DNA of 64,000 nt from Escallonia rubra (Eukaryota; Streptophyta; Magnoliopsida; Escalloniales; Escalloniaceae), in NCBI GenBank assembly GCA_033065855.1, contig JAVXUO010001024.1, positions 38,682 to 102,681 of the forward strand, in the 5' to 3' direction. The notes beneath the pieces were generated by a model, which saw only the letters and a program-made list of their open reading frames with translations, made no database searches and was not told where the DNA came from. Below are positions 48,656 through 60,448 of this stretch, one piece after another; positions within the stretch are counted from its first letter, which is position 1, and every line of letters starts with the position of its first letter. The position numbers and the translations under genes are program-made.

Positions 48656-50575
48656 ATGCCCATCACCACCTCCATCACAAAACAGCTCACTTCCAAGCAC
48701 TCCCAAATCCCATGTAAGTCCCTCTCTTTTTTCACCACCATTTCACCCCACGAAACCCCACAAAACGAGCCCTTGATACCCAACAAGATCTTCACATCAG
48801 CGCCCAGAATGGGCTCCTACAAAACCGGAGACCGTACTTTTTACTCCCTCATTGAAAGCTACGCCAATTTAGGCGATTTTGGGTCATTGGAAAAAGTATT
48901 CGATCAAATGAAGCGCGAGAGGAGAGCGTTTATCGAAAAGAATTTCATTTTGCTGTTTAGAGCGTATGGGAAGGCGAATTTGCACGAAAAAGCGGTCGAT
49001 ATGTTCGATAGGATGGTGGACGAGTTTAATTGTAGGCAAACTGTTCGATCATTTAACTCGGTTCTCAATGTGATAATCCAAGCCGGGCATTTTCACCGCG
49101 CATTGGATTTTCATGATTACGTTTTAAGAAGTAGGAATAGTGTTTCTCCGAATGTACTGACGTTTAATTTGGTCATTAAGGCAATGTGTAAGGTAGGGTT
49201 AATTGAAAGGGCAATAGGAGCGTTTAGGGAAATGCCGTTTTGCAAATGCTTACCGGACGTGTTCACGTACTGCACGTTGATGGACGGCTTGTGCAAGGAG
49301 GGTAGGATTGACGAGGCAGTCGCACTGTTGGATGAGATGCAAATCGAAGGTTGTTTTCCTAGTCCAGTGACTTTTAACGTGCTGATCAACGGGTTGTGTA
49401 AGAAGGGTGACTTGGCTCGAGCTGCAAAGCTTGTGGAGAATATGTTTCTTAAAGGGTGTGTTCCGAATGAAGTGACTTACAATACTTTGTTACATGGTCT
49501 TTGTCTTAAAGGGAAGCTAGATAAAGCCATTGGTCTTTTGGATAGGATGGTATCAAGTAAATGCGTACCAAATGATGTCACGTATGGAACGATCATCAAT
49601 GGCCTTGTTAAGCAGGGAAGAGCGGTTGATGGTGCACGTATTTTGGTTTCTATGGAGGAGAGAGGGCACCGCGCAAACGAGTATGTATATTCAGTACTTG
49701 TTAGTGGGTTGTTCAAGGAAGGAAAGGCCGATGAAGCGTCGAAAATGTGGAAAGAGATGATAGAAAGGGGATGCAAGCCCAACACTGTTCTTTATAGTGC
49801 CCTTATAGATGGTTTGTGTCGAGAAGGAAAGCCGGATGAAGCTAAAGAAATTCTGTCTGAGATGGTGAGCGTGGGTTGTACACCCAATGCGTTCACTTAT
49901 AGCTCCTTGATGAGGGGGTTCTTCAGCACGGGTAATAGCTCCAAAGCACTTCTTATGTGGAAAGAAATGGAGGGCAGTAGCTGTATGCATAACAAGGTTT
50001 GTTACAGTGTTCTTATACGTGGTCTCTGTGAAGATGGCAAACTGAAGGACGCTTTGATGTTGTGGAAGCACATGCTAGGCAAAGGATGTGCTCCTGATGT
50101 AGTTGTTTATAGTTCAATGATTCATGGTCTCTGCAATGCTGGATCAATGGATCAGGGTTTCAAACTTTTCAATGAGATGCTCTGTGGAGACTCTGACTCT
50201 CAACCAGATGTAGTCACTTATAACATACTTCTCAATGCTTTGTGCAAGCAGAGCAGTATTTCTCACGCCATTGACCTATTAAACAGCATGATGGATCGAG
50301 AATGCGATCCGGACTTGGTTACCTGTAATATTTTGCTGAAAGCTTTAAAGGAAAAGGTAAACCCACCACAAGATGGTAGGGAATTTCTGGACGAGCTTGT
50401 ACTAAAGTTATACAAGCAAAAGAGAACTGTAGGAGCTTCCAGAATCGTAGAAGTGATGCTTGAAAAGTTTCTTTCTCCAAAAGCCTCTACTTGGGAAAGG
50501 GTTATTCAAGAGGTTTGCAGACCAAAGAAGGTTAAAGCCGCCATTGATAAGTGTTGGTTTGACCTATTTAGCTGA
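48656..50575 (+). CDS. EMB1025: P-class pentatricopeptide repeat protein, EMB1025-like, 639 aa
   Basis: A single uninterrupted exon encodes 639 residues, as is usual for plant PPR genes. After an N-terminal stretch rich in S, T, K and H without acidic residues (1-50, likely a mitochondrial targeting peptide), about fourteen 35-residue PPR motifs run from about residue 60 to 560. Clear examples are VFTYCTLMDGLCKEGRIDEA, VTYNTLLHGLCLKGKLDKAI and VVTYNILLNALCKQSSISHA. All are P-type; there is no E, DYW or SMR domain, so RNA stabilisation, splicing or translation is more likely than C-to-U editing. The N-terminal block (FTSAPRMGSYKTGDRTFYSL; FRAYGKANLHEKAVDMFDRM) and overall length resemble Arabidopsis EMB1025 (At4g20090), a protein needed for embryo development. 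That orthology is from memory. It starts at the first in-frame ATG after the upstream ORF. Confidence 0.88.
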   Translation: MPITTSITKQLTSKHSQIPCKSLSFFTTISPHETPQNEPLIPNKIFTSAPRMGSYKTGDRTFYSLIESYANLGDFGSLEKVFDQMKRERRAFIEKNFILLFRAYGKANLHEKAVDMFDRMVDEFNCRQTVRSFNSVLNVIIQAGHFHRALDFHDYVLRSRNSVSPNVLTFNLVIKAMCKVGLIERAIGAFREMPFCKCLPDVFTYCTLMDGLCKEGRIDEAVALLDEMQIEGCFPSPVTFNVLINGLCKKGDLARAAKLVENMFLKGCVPNEVTYNTLLHGLCLKGKLDKAIGLLDRMVSSKCVPNDVTYGTIINGLVKQGRAVDGARILVSMEERGHRANEYVYSVLVSGLFKEGKADEASKMWKEMIERGCKPNTVLYSALIDGLCREGKPDEAKEILSEMVSVGCTPNAFTYSSLMRGFFSTGNSSKALLMWKEMEGSSCMHNKVCYSVLIRGLCEDGKLKDALMLWKHMLGKGCAPDVVVYSSMIHGLCNAGSMDQGFKLFNEMLCGDSDSQPDVVTYNILLNALCKQSSISHAIDLLNSMMDRECDPDLVTCNILLKALKEKVNPPQDGREFLDELVLKLYKQKRTVGASRIVEVMLEKFLSPKASTWERVIQEVCRPKKVKAAIDKCWFDLFS

Positions 50576-53500
50576 TTTTGAAGCCATAACCTTCTTTGTT
50601 GCGTTATACTTTTTTGACTTGTGCATTAAATGTATCATACATGTGACAGTGTAATACAAGCCCTGTACATCTCACATATCCAATTTTGTAGTATTAATGC
50701 AATTGGTAGAGATCATTAGCATTTGAGGCTATTCTCTTTCGATTATTCTACTCCTAACAGTGACCTGCATTCTAACCTTTTTTGCATGTAGTTGTTCAAT
50801 GCACAATTTGATTGTGATATATGTCTCATGCTTTTCTACATCTAACACCTACTATATGTTGTCTATTTAGCTCTTCTGCCTTTGGTCTCCTTTCTTATGA
50901 AAAACAATGTGTAAAGTAAAAGAACTAATAACTATTCAATGTTAATTGCACTGCCTGGGTTGTGCGTATGTTTTTCCCGTGCTGGTATCTGAAGACACTC
51001 TGGTCTTTTCGAGCATACTTTGCTGTATGCCTGTTGGAATGGCAATTGCTCGGACAATTGTGCACCTTCATCATGAGTTGCTCGCACGGTGTGGGCTGAA
51101 CCTGGAGGAATACTGACTGTTTTAGGTAAATCATAAAATAGATTTTTGCCCTACGAGTATCTGTTGTTCTAGTCTTCCATGTTTTAATTATATGTCTGAG
51201 CCCCTGCCAACGTGAACCATCATATTATTCCTTTTACCCACGCCCCAAGGTATTTAATGTGGATTTAGAAGGCCACTTGCTTTTCTTTTGTCATATTTAA
51301 TGCCAACACCACCTTATAAGCACTTTTGTCCTTGATACTCTAAAGCAAATATAGCTACCGTCTGCTGTTAGCACAACCACTCTATTGCGGCACTACCACC
51401 CTGCCATTGCTTCCGCCGCCATCACCACATGCCATGTGCATCTTCATTGCGTCTTTACCAGCAAACCATCATACTTCATCTCCTTATCATTGTTTGCACT
51501 GGCCTTGGATGATCGGTGAGATGTATGTACACTCTATCAGCCAGTGGATTCTAATTGATTTGGTTTATTTCGATTTTCTTGTCTCATTGTTGCCCTCGTT
51601 ACTGTACAATTTAGGATGTGTTACGTAGGCAGAGGCATATAGCCTGTAGCCAGACCTTTATAACACTTATTCGGGGAGTTTCAGGAAAAAACATTGATTT
51701 TGTGCTGTCGAACACGAACTGTTGGAAATCAGTTGACCTGATTTTCGGCGAATTACTACTGGTACTGATTTTGTGTACTCTTTTGTGGAACTTTACTGCA
51801 GGCATCCTCACTTAATAGATGGACGACTTCATTCTGACTATCTGAACGGGTTGGAGAACAAGTTAACAATCCCATGGCATGTGAGGTAAAGTTGAATGTA
51901 ACCGTTTTACCTTTTTAGCTAATTTTCTGTTTGGATGCATTGCGTTATATTAGTTATAAATTGGCAGAGTGAGCCTTGTAACTGGATGCTTAATCTTGAC
52001 TATGACTAAGTTGAACTTTAATCGAGCTTCACACAAAACTCTGCCTCACATTATCAAGCTCACCTTAGACTACTACTGAATAGATCGTGTTAGGGTCCTT
52101 TTGCCTTGATCATCTAGTGGAATCTACTCCAGTGACAAGTTTTTTTAGCATTTACCTGTCAGGTCTAGATTATAGCTGGCATGAGCGGCTTTTTAAATGA
52201 TAGACAGCTTTTAAAGGGTTATGTTGCTTTTGAGCCTGTTAGCATTTTCTTGAAGTCGTAACTATCACTTTGTCATGCCTAAAATTTATTGCATACTAGT
52301 GTGTGTAGTTTTAAGGACACCAATGTACCGCTTTACTTCTGTTAGTCCCAAACCACAACTACGATGCCTTGCCAGCTTAGGCCAAGCCACACCAATTTCT
52401 GATTGTAACAATGATGAACTAGATCCTGCTATTGGAACTTTGTTACTCACTTAGGGATGGTGACTTTGAATCAACACAAAGTTGGTGTCCCCCCGTAGAT
52501 GTTGGACATGATGACCATTCCAGCTCTTGCGGTTACACTCGGACACTTCTGAATTAAACTTTGGCATAGTTTGGACTGGGAAGAATCACCCGTAGGATTT
52601 CTTTATTAGCCAAAGGATCAGCCTGAACGATGATGTTGCACTGCCTCCTCCATGCAATTTTAAGTGCCTGAATGACTCCAGAAATTTCCACCACCAAATA
52701 ATGGCAGATACCATTCAGAAAAGGTCAAGGATTCAATGCTCGTAGTTGTCAACATCGCGCAAATATGATATAGATATCTTACGGTATAATGCAATACAGA
52801 CATAAGGACAAACTACTACGTAGAAAATTGTTACTGGATCGCACTTATCCTACATATGCAATCTGATACTGCTGATTAACAAGCTATGTTTATTTCTATT
52901 CTCTTTCTGTTCTCTTTACTCCTAAATTTGTATCATGTATTCTTGTAAATTATCTTGTTCTGGGTCTGCAACTTATTGGTTCTGTTACGATCGCTAGCTA
53001 AGGTTAGTTAGTAAATAGTCGTTTACTCAATTCATTCTTTTTGTCGTTTTCCATTGTTACAACTGGAAACAACTCTTCTTCTCATTAGACAAGGTAATTG
53101 TCTCGTTAGATTAGGTGTTACAACAAGGTTTTTATAGAATTGGGATCCTACCTTGGATTGTGTTGCAGTTTAGCGGATCAGATCATAGGATTAAAATTGT
53201 GCGAATGTAAGATCCTATGAACAAAAAAAGGATATGAACAACTTGTTGGAGGGAAGTAAGATGCAAGATTGTAAGACAGCAGTAAAGGCTTCTTCTTGAT
53301 TTTTGCATGATCACCTTTTTCCCTTCAGCAATACTTGTTAAGACGTGACTAGTTTGATTCAACTTTCATAATAAAGCCAGCAATTTCACATATATTCCTG
53401 TGGTTACTGTGTGAAACTCAAGGCATGCATTTAAGTCTAAATTTTTAAGAAGGCCATTTTCATGACTCATAAAATGCCAGAAGTCCATCAATAAATGTGT

Positions 53501-54611
53501 GAGTCCTTTTTTCTTACAGACGAAGAAAAAAACGTTCACAAAATGTACCAGTAATTGGCGCGTTGTTTATTTCTAGTAAGTAATCATCAATTTAAGCTTA
53601 TTACTTTAGGTCCTTCACATATGGACAAATTATTAGGGTCAACTTTGGATCGTACTACTTCAAGAGGGTTCGATTGTGGAGTGATCGATTATGATGCTTC
53701 AAATTTTGTATGGACACATTTCCTATCCAAACATATAAGCAACAAAAGTATTCATTTTAGTTCTGTCAGCATTGCCTCAAAGGACCACTTTGCTTGCCTC
53801 AACCTCTTGAGGAAGCACTTCCTCAAACTTTACACTACCAAGCAGAGATCAAGCCCTCTGTGATTCTGACACTAAGGGTAACTTGATCTCTGATCAAATG
53901 ACTACTTTCAGATATTTTATACGTCAACGTACCACTGTGCCTTTCGAAAAACACTTGTTTATAGCAGAGTTATCACAGAGGATGGAGTTTAGATTAGCCC
54001 TTAGTTGCAGGATTCTCGTAGGTGAGCTGCGAATCTCCTGTGATTCTCGAGTTTGCGCTCCCAACTTGGGAGCTTGTTTGGGAGCATGATCCCAGGTGGG
54101 TTGGGATCGCGAACTTATGTAGCCACAGATACTTCCCTCTCGCTGGCTCAAAATTTATTCTTTGTTAATGTAGGTTTAGGGTAACTAGAGAGAAAGGAAT
54201 ACAAAGCTGACTGAGCATTGGCTAACAGAAACCCAAGCTGTTCTTGGTTCTGATATTTACTAGGGCTGGTCGCTTCGCTGGGAGGCGGAGAGCACGTGGG
54301 AGTCGGTCTTTTGCTGTCCTTCTTTCAAATGATATATGGCTATGGGGTAGCCACGCCAGGCTCTTATATGACTGGTCTATCTGACAAAAAGCTTTGCAGA
54401 AGTACTTCACGCATAATATGAAAATTTTCTGCTGAACGAAAACATAGAGCGACTGGGCACATACACCAAGTTCAGTGCATATAATGGAAATGGTAGAAAT
54501 TGTTAGCTGCATTAGATACAAATAATATTTATTTCAAAGCCGCTCCCAACTTGGATTCTTGTAGGTTCTTACGCTCCCCCTCCCCCTCCGTGCAACTAAG
54601 TTTACGCCATC
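50576..54611. other. Intergenic region between the PPR and CAT genes
   Basis: The first few hundred bases should hold the 3' UTR of the PPR gene, and the last part the 3' UTR of the convergent CAT gene. A plus-strand frame at 53555-53863 (containing GFDCGVIDYDASNFVW) begins at a TTG, not an ATG, and matches nothing I know. The rest is AT-rich single-copy-looking DNA with no clear transposon ends. Confidence 0.4.
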
Positions 54612-56773
54612 TCATGGCTCTGCCTTCCTTGTATCACCTTCTTCAAGTACCGTTGGTAATTTTGGCTTGCATTGATGGGCCATGTCATATGTTGCGTGAA
54701 GACCGAAAAAGACATAGTAAACCAGCATTATTATTGTACAGATGCCGAACCTTATAAAAGCCTTATATCCCAGAGATCCCATGAGAAACAGGTTTGTTGC
54801 AATTGATAAGGAAGGAAGCCATGGAACAAGTGGAACTCCCCACACTTTTGGCATCCTTTGCTTTGGCAAAAACACTGAAATCCCCAAAGTCGCCAAGAAC
54901 CAAAGAGGGAGAGTGATGGTGTAGCCAACCCACCCGTTGGGGTTTAATCCCCAATATGCTGAAGTCCCCATGGAGGAGGCAATTATGATCAGCAAAAAGA
55001 TTACTAGCTTCCAGAGATTTGTTCGAGGAGTGTTTCCTCTTACATAGTATCTCCTGACAAGAAGTGCAACTGCCATCATCATGAAGATAAAGAGCGTACT
55101 AATGGATAGCAGACTTGCCAAGACATCCAAGCTTGAAAAGAAAGCAACGCAGGCACTGCAAACAGTAATAAAGAGGGTTGCATTGATGGGGGTTCCTGTT
55201 TTTGGGTGGACGAGTGCAAACCATGGTGGGATCATGTGGGCTCGTGCAATATGAGTAGTATAGCGTGCCTGCCCAAGTGCCCCTACCAAAAGAACAGTGG
55301 TCATCCCCTTGAGAGCTCCCAGAGCGACCAGATACTTTGCCCATTTCATTCCAACATTCTCAAATGCGACGGAGTATGCTGCATTAGGGTCTATACTTGT
55401 GTACTTCTGCATCATACTCAATGCAAGAGCCATTAAGCAGTATATCACCGTGATGATGGACATTGATCCAAGCAATCCCATTGGTATATCTCTCGATGGG
55501 TTTCTTGTTTCCTCTGCCATGGTTGCGATATTGTCAAATCCTCCGTAAGCAAAGTAGACAATTGCTGCTGCTTGGAAGACCCCTTTAGCACCGAAAGGCA
55601 AAAATGGCGTCATATTGGAGGTATTGGCATGAGCGAATCCTGCAATAATAACGAACAAATCACAACCATACCAACTTTAAGAAATGCAATTTCTGTCACT
55701 TAAGTTGAGAAGCTCTAAAGGTAGTATACATGAGATATATCTTATATGTTTCTGTACATCGAATCATACGCGTCGATATTCTTTATGTTTCCATGGTTAT
55801 TACGCGGTGTTACCACATGGCATAATCTCTGCTATATGCTGTGATTCTAAGGCAATGCTATGTATGGTATTTTATTGCAGAACTTGCAGTTCTTAAAATT
55901 GTATTTGAACAAATACACACAAATATGCATATATACATAGGAAGTGCGTCCTCACCCAGAGTTGGGATGGCTCCCTCTATATAGGATAATAACTAAGAGA
56001 GAGAGGGAAATCATGCCTGCAATTATAACGAACAAAATCACGATGGTATTTATTGCAGATGCAATCCAGTTGAAGTATGAAGTTTTCTGAGTGCTGATCA
56101 TGGCAAGTGTTGACGCAATAGTAAGAACTCCAACGGCAATTGGGTCCAGGAGGTTATATCCGTTTGTGAGATTTGTATGTATTCGTAGCGAGTTGGTGGG
56201 ACGGTCCAAAAGACTTGTGAAGTAAGAAGTCCAAGATCTGGCAACTGCGGCTCCTCCAAGAATGCTCTCAAGAAGTATGTTAGCTGCTGTTATAAATGCT
56301 GCGAAGTCTCCCAATTCTACCCTCAGGTATGCAAATGAACCCCCAGCTACGGGAATTTCTATTGCAAATTCTGTGTAGCAGAAAACAGACAGCATTGCTG
56401 ATAGACCAGAGGCAACATATGATAAGACAATGGCAGGTCCAGCATGGTCATGGGCTTCTTGACCAGTGAGGACAAAGATACCAGCGCCGATGACTGAGCC
56501 AAATCCAAACCAGGTGAGGTCCCACCAGTTGAGACAGCGTTTCATGTCGTTCTCGCTTCTTTTCCTTAGCTCCCCGATCTCATTGGCATCGTCCGACCGG
56601 CTTAGAAGTCGGTCCTTGAAACGGGATGATATTTGGGATAGCGCGGACCGGTAGGAATCCCAGTTCTGGAAAGACTCTTCTGGGTAAAAATCTTGTTTAC
56701 TCCATCTCCAGTAGCTTCTTGGTTGGACCTCATCGCTCATTTTTGCTGAGGAACCCATACTAGCTTCTGCCAT
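54612..56773 (-). CDS. CAT: Cationic amino acid transporter, CAT5/CAT8-like, 2 exons, 594 aa
   Basis: Exon 1 is 56773-56017, exon 2 is 55639-54612 and the intron is 377 nt. The joined frame gives 594 residues, normal for plant CAT proteins of the APC superfamily, which have about 14 membrane spans. After a hydrophilic N-terminus (SYWRWSKQDFYPEESFQNWD) come family landmarks: WFGFGSVIGAGIFVLTGQEA (first span, substrate-binding GAGIF), IPVAGGSFAYLRVELGDFAA, FAYGGFDNIATMAEETRNPS, GALGQARYTTHIARAHMIPP and STLFIFMMMAVALLVRRYYV. Family knowledge: proton-coupled import of Lys, Arg, His and other amino acids at the plasma membrane or tonoplast. The block NLLDPIAVGVL and FAHANTSNMTPF fit CAT5/CAT8 better than CAT1. 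The only donor that keeps the family sequence (VIIAG/FAHANTSN) is GC, not GT: AG/GCATGA. A GT donor further on would insert about 20 residues not seen in relatives. Confidence 0.92.
55639..56041 (-). repeat. 25-nt direct repeat spanning both splice sites of the CAT intron
   Basis: Read on the minus strand, the end of exon 1 (56041-56016, GTGATTTTGTTCGTTATAAT then TGCAGG) and the end of the intron plus first exon-2 bases (55663-55639, GTGATTTGTTCGTTATTATT then GCAGG) are the same apart from one missing T and one T/A change. The 5' copy contains the GC donor (GCAG/GC) and the 3' copy the AG acceptor (GCAG/GA). The intron is therefore bounded by copies of a single exonic sequence. Confidence 0.9.
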
Positions 56774-57947
56774 CGTTTTTTGTTTTCACCTTTTGCCACT
56801 AGTTAGTGAAGGTGAAGGAGACTCTTACATATGCAGTGAGTTGCAAACATCCTGTCTCAATCATTGGTCGAGTGTACAAGTTTATGTAATGCTCTAAGTT
56901 GTTGATATTTTCAATGGAGGGGCTCAGAATTTCTTGTTGCTTGTAGGACTTTTGGATCCCCGTTAGAACGGCATCATTGCTGTCTCCTTCCAAAGGTACA
57001 GTGATCCTACTGCCTCTTTTTGTTTTACATGGCTCATGAGTGATGAGACAGAACCACAATGCATAAAATTGAGGAAATGCTTCTGCAAGGGGACTTAAAA
57101 AATATGTCCTAGGGGTCACATCTTTGATTGTGATGACCGCAGTTCAAAACAACTTGCACATCACCCCCACCAGTATACACACACACAAAAACAAACACCG
57201 AGGGAGGGATAGAGGCATCAACTGACAGCATTTAATGTGGTAGATGTCCAGTCGAGGACCCTGTTCTTTAATTCTTTATTATTGATGTAATAAGCACGCA
57301 TCTGCATAACCCAAGCTTCTTGTACTTGGTCTTGCAAAAGGTCCATTGAATCAGTTAACATTGGTATTGGAGATTTCACCGACCCTTCATCTTTGAATTT
57401 GTAAAAGGTTGTTCAGTAGTTCGTTAGATACCTATTTAATTTCAATCTGTGCTATATCTATCTATATAGATGGTACAAATTATTACTTTAGGCCTATGCT
57501 TCCGCAGCAGATCTTGTAGCGTAGCTGTGGAAGGTCCTTTGAAGAAGATGCATGGACTGGACTTGTACTTTGCAGGAGGAGTGAGCACAGAGACTTTGGA
57601 TGGTTGTTACAGACAAGCGTTGCCAGTAAAGATGCCAAATTTGGGACTTCAAAAAACTCAAAGCTGTCCTCGAAAACTGCTTTTGGACTTTAAACTCGTG
57701 CATTTCCTTAGTAGATTCGCCGTGTGCACGACTCTCTTTTCATGTGCTCTTTTTTATTATTATTATTATTATTTTTTGTCAAAGAGAACATTGTTTATTC
57801 ATAATCAGAGTTACGATCCTTACCTTTAGCAGACATTATAACTGTACAGTGCCTCTTCCATCTAAACTTTAAAGACTATGATTGTTACATTTCCTACAAA
57901 TCTCACTAATTGTGGAACTTGGATTTGTGGAACTTGGATTTGTGAAA
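56774..57947. other. Upstream region of the CAT gene
   Basis: This should hold the 5' UTR and promoter of the CAT gene (minus strand). It has a CA-rich stretch (57175-57200) and a (TTA)n run (57755-57775). Frames near 57470-57830 on both strands are short and match no family I know. No convincing TATA box was singled out. Confidence 0.4.
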
Positions 57948-58310
57948 CTTCGAACTTGAAACGAGCATGAAGAAATTAACGATACTTCTTTATCTTTTGA
58001 GTTGTTCTGCTGGATTGGTTGCTCAAGATCTTTGATCTCTAGTTGGACCTGATGAAAAAAATAGGATCACTTTTTATGGACTCGTTGAGAATGAAACCAT
58101 TTCATAAAAGTTCGTTGATATCTTCCTTCTATAAAGCAAATCGACTTCGATTCTTGAATAATCCACATCACTTCTACTTCTATTATAACAAAAGATTTTC
58201 CTTTTACGTGGAAAAGGCCATATCAATAATTCTGATTTTACGTATGGACAATTCATCAATATCTTGTTCATTCGCAGCAAAATATTTTATTTACGCTTTC
58301 TTTCTTTAGA
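57948..58310 (+). pseudogene. ycf2: Nuclear plastid DNA (NUPT): two joined ycf2 fragments
   Basis: From 57948 one frame reads FELETSMKKLTILLYLLSCS then AGLVAQDL, a TGA in place of the Trp codon, [19 protein letters not shown]. This is the plastid Ycf2 sequence. From about 58090 a different frame reads [36 protein letters not shown] and onwards, another Ycf2 region not adjacent to the first. The two are fused without spacer around GAGAATGA. Several frameshifts and one stop show it is not functional. The surroundings are nuclear (CAT and TAM41 genes), so it is a transferred fragment rearranged during or after insertion. The Ycf2 match is from recall of the protein. Confidence 0.88.
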
Positions 58311-60448
58311 TCCTTTTCTGCTTAGAAGGAAAAAGTTGCAAAGCAAAGCATGCCAAGAGCTTACTTAGGCTCCAACAAGCAAAAAAGTATAGAAAACTTT
58401 GCACGGTGCTGAGTTTGTCCGTGATACAGCACAAGGTTCTAGTGACCATTGTGTATGCCTTCTTATCCTTGAGGTGATCATATTTATCCTCCAATGGATT
58501 GATACAACCCACGCAGATGTTGATGTTTAAAGGGAGTAGTCAAAGCCTCGCGCTCCACCTCGGGTGCTTGTTACACTACTTGTACAATTTTGAATATGCC
58601 TTAAGCGAGTGAAAAAATAAAAGGAAAAAAAATTCATATATGAGAGAACTCAAATCCACATATTTGTATTTATGCCCACGTTTCTTAGTGTTTCTGATAT
58701 TTTAGTGATGATAGGAGACTGTGAGCAACAAAAAGATATGGACCTTCACTAAGATTACATCTTGCTAGTTGAACTCTCTCGTACTTATTTGTCAACATCG
58801 GTAAGTCAAGCAAAACACTTAAGAGCAAATATAGTTAGGCTTAAAAAAATTTAATATAAAAAACACATTTTTTGTTTAGCTCAGGTATATATTTAAAACA
58901 ATAAAATTAAAGAGAATTAAAACTAAGTGAGTAGTTTTTAAGGCCAACTTATAGTTAATGCGCAATATTAGGCATCTATTGTTCAAATGTTCCTAGTCTC
59001 CTTTCTTGTTCTTTTTTTTTTTTCCTTAGTTCGGACAATTACTTATAACGAGAGAAAATGTAAGATTTAATGTAGTCAGTGGCAGCAAACAAACCAACAG
59101 AAATGGATCTCTTCTGAGGTCTGAGTTATACTTTTCTTCTTCGATCCTTACAGCTAACAAATTGCCATCACCAACGACAAAGCTACTGTCTTAATCAACT
59201 GCCAAATTTTCAACCGCCAGATTTTGCGAGTCAAAATAAGGATAAGTATCTAGGAGAAATTGGGGAACTCATCGAAAGCTACATGATGTTAAAGAATCAG
59301 AGAGAGAAAAATAAGAACTTGATGGGAAACTAGAACAGTTTTGGTTCGTTGTTGGTTTTGAATTTATAGGCCCGTTATTAGTTTCTGACATTTGTGGTCG
59401 TATATACACAGAGTCACGGAAATGTTGTGACATTTACTCGCCGTTGGACATCTCTGTAACCCTTTTAATTTTCAATAGTATTCTCTTATTAACCAAAAAA
59501 AAAAAAAAGAATCAACCTTGTGAACTCCACCAGACACCATGACAGTTATCTCCGACTTCCAGCTCCACCAACATTCCCTGGCGGCAATTGGTGGAGGAAG
59601 GGAGGGAGAGAGGCAGTTAAATGGTTGGCAAGTGGCTAACAGTGGAGATGGATAAGGAGCTAGCGGTCGAGTTTGGACAAAACGAAACTAATTATTATTG
59701 TGAGATCAGGTGAAGTGTTTAGCAGGGGCAAGAAGCTGCTCTCTTTCAAGTGCTCGGTCTGAGGCGCATGGTTTCTTACAGGTGAGCGGCGACGGGGGCA
59801 GACACGTAGTCCAGATGGAGAAGGAGGTGGAGCCACCGCAGCGGCGGCGGGGGACCCAATGTCGAAGGACATGAAGGGATGCAATGCCGGTTAATGAACC
59901 GATTCAGATGCTCTTTTTGCCGAATGGGGAAGTGGAGATGGAAAGGGAGCCACGGAAGCAGCGGCAACGGCAGAGCCAAGGTCGAAGGAAGGGGATGCAA
60001 TTAGGGATTGATGAGATTGAGGGTGGATTTCCTCGTGAAAATTAATCTACTGTAAACATCCACGTCAGCTTCCGTAGCGAACATGGCAGCTCATGAGTAC
60101 ACAGTTTATAGGAGAGATACCGAAATGAAACCCTCCATAACCTAAATACAAGAATAGGGAAGAACCATACATCAAGAAGTAAGATTGTAACTGCGTCACC
60201 TTTTGGTACTTCACTTCGGTACTGATACCATGAGATCTTCGATGTCAGCCACGCATCTGAGCGTGGTTGGGGGTGTAGAGACAAAGAAAAGGCAGTCCAC
60301 CCCTGTAACAAAACCAAGAGAGAAGCCCAGAGCAAAAGGGATCACATTGCGCCGACTATAAATACCTCGCGTCAAATATTAGATTAGTCAGCCTGCACTC
60401 TACTTTTGGCCCCACGGCGGTGGAAGGAAGAAGAATTAGAGAGAGAGG
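58311..60448. other. Intergenic region left of TAM41
   Basis: Contains a GC-rich patch (59750-60000) with short frames on the minus strand, low in complexity and proline-rich. A minus-strand frame at 60335-60042 has no family match. The last part (60360-60448) should be the 3' UTR of TAM41. No other gene is supported. Confidence 0.4.

Noticed and set aside
53555..53863. 102-codon plus-strand frame (GFDCGVIDYDASNFVW)
   Set aside because: It starts at TTG, has no splice or family support, and sits in plain intergenic DNA.
55952..56015. CAT exon 1 reading on to MISLSLLVIILYRGSHPNSG with a GTGAGG donor
   Set aside because: It would add about 20 residues at a conserved junction of the CAT family. 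The GC donor at 56016 restores the family sequence exactly.
57470..57829. 119-codon plus-strand frame and 69-codon minus-strand shadow upstream of CAT
   Set aside because: Neither resembles a known protein, and the plus frame runs into a (TTA)n microsatellite.
59660..60000. Proline-rich minus-strand frames
   Set aside because: They overlap in different frames within a GC-rich low-complexity patch and have no family match.
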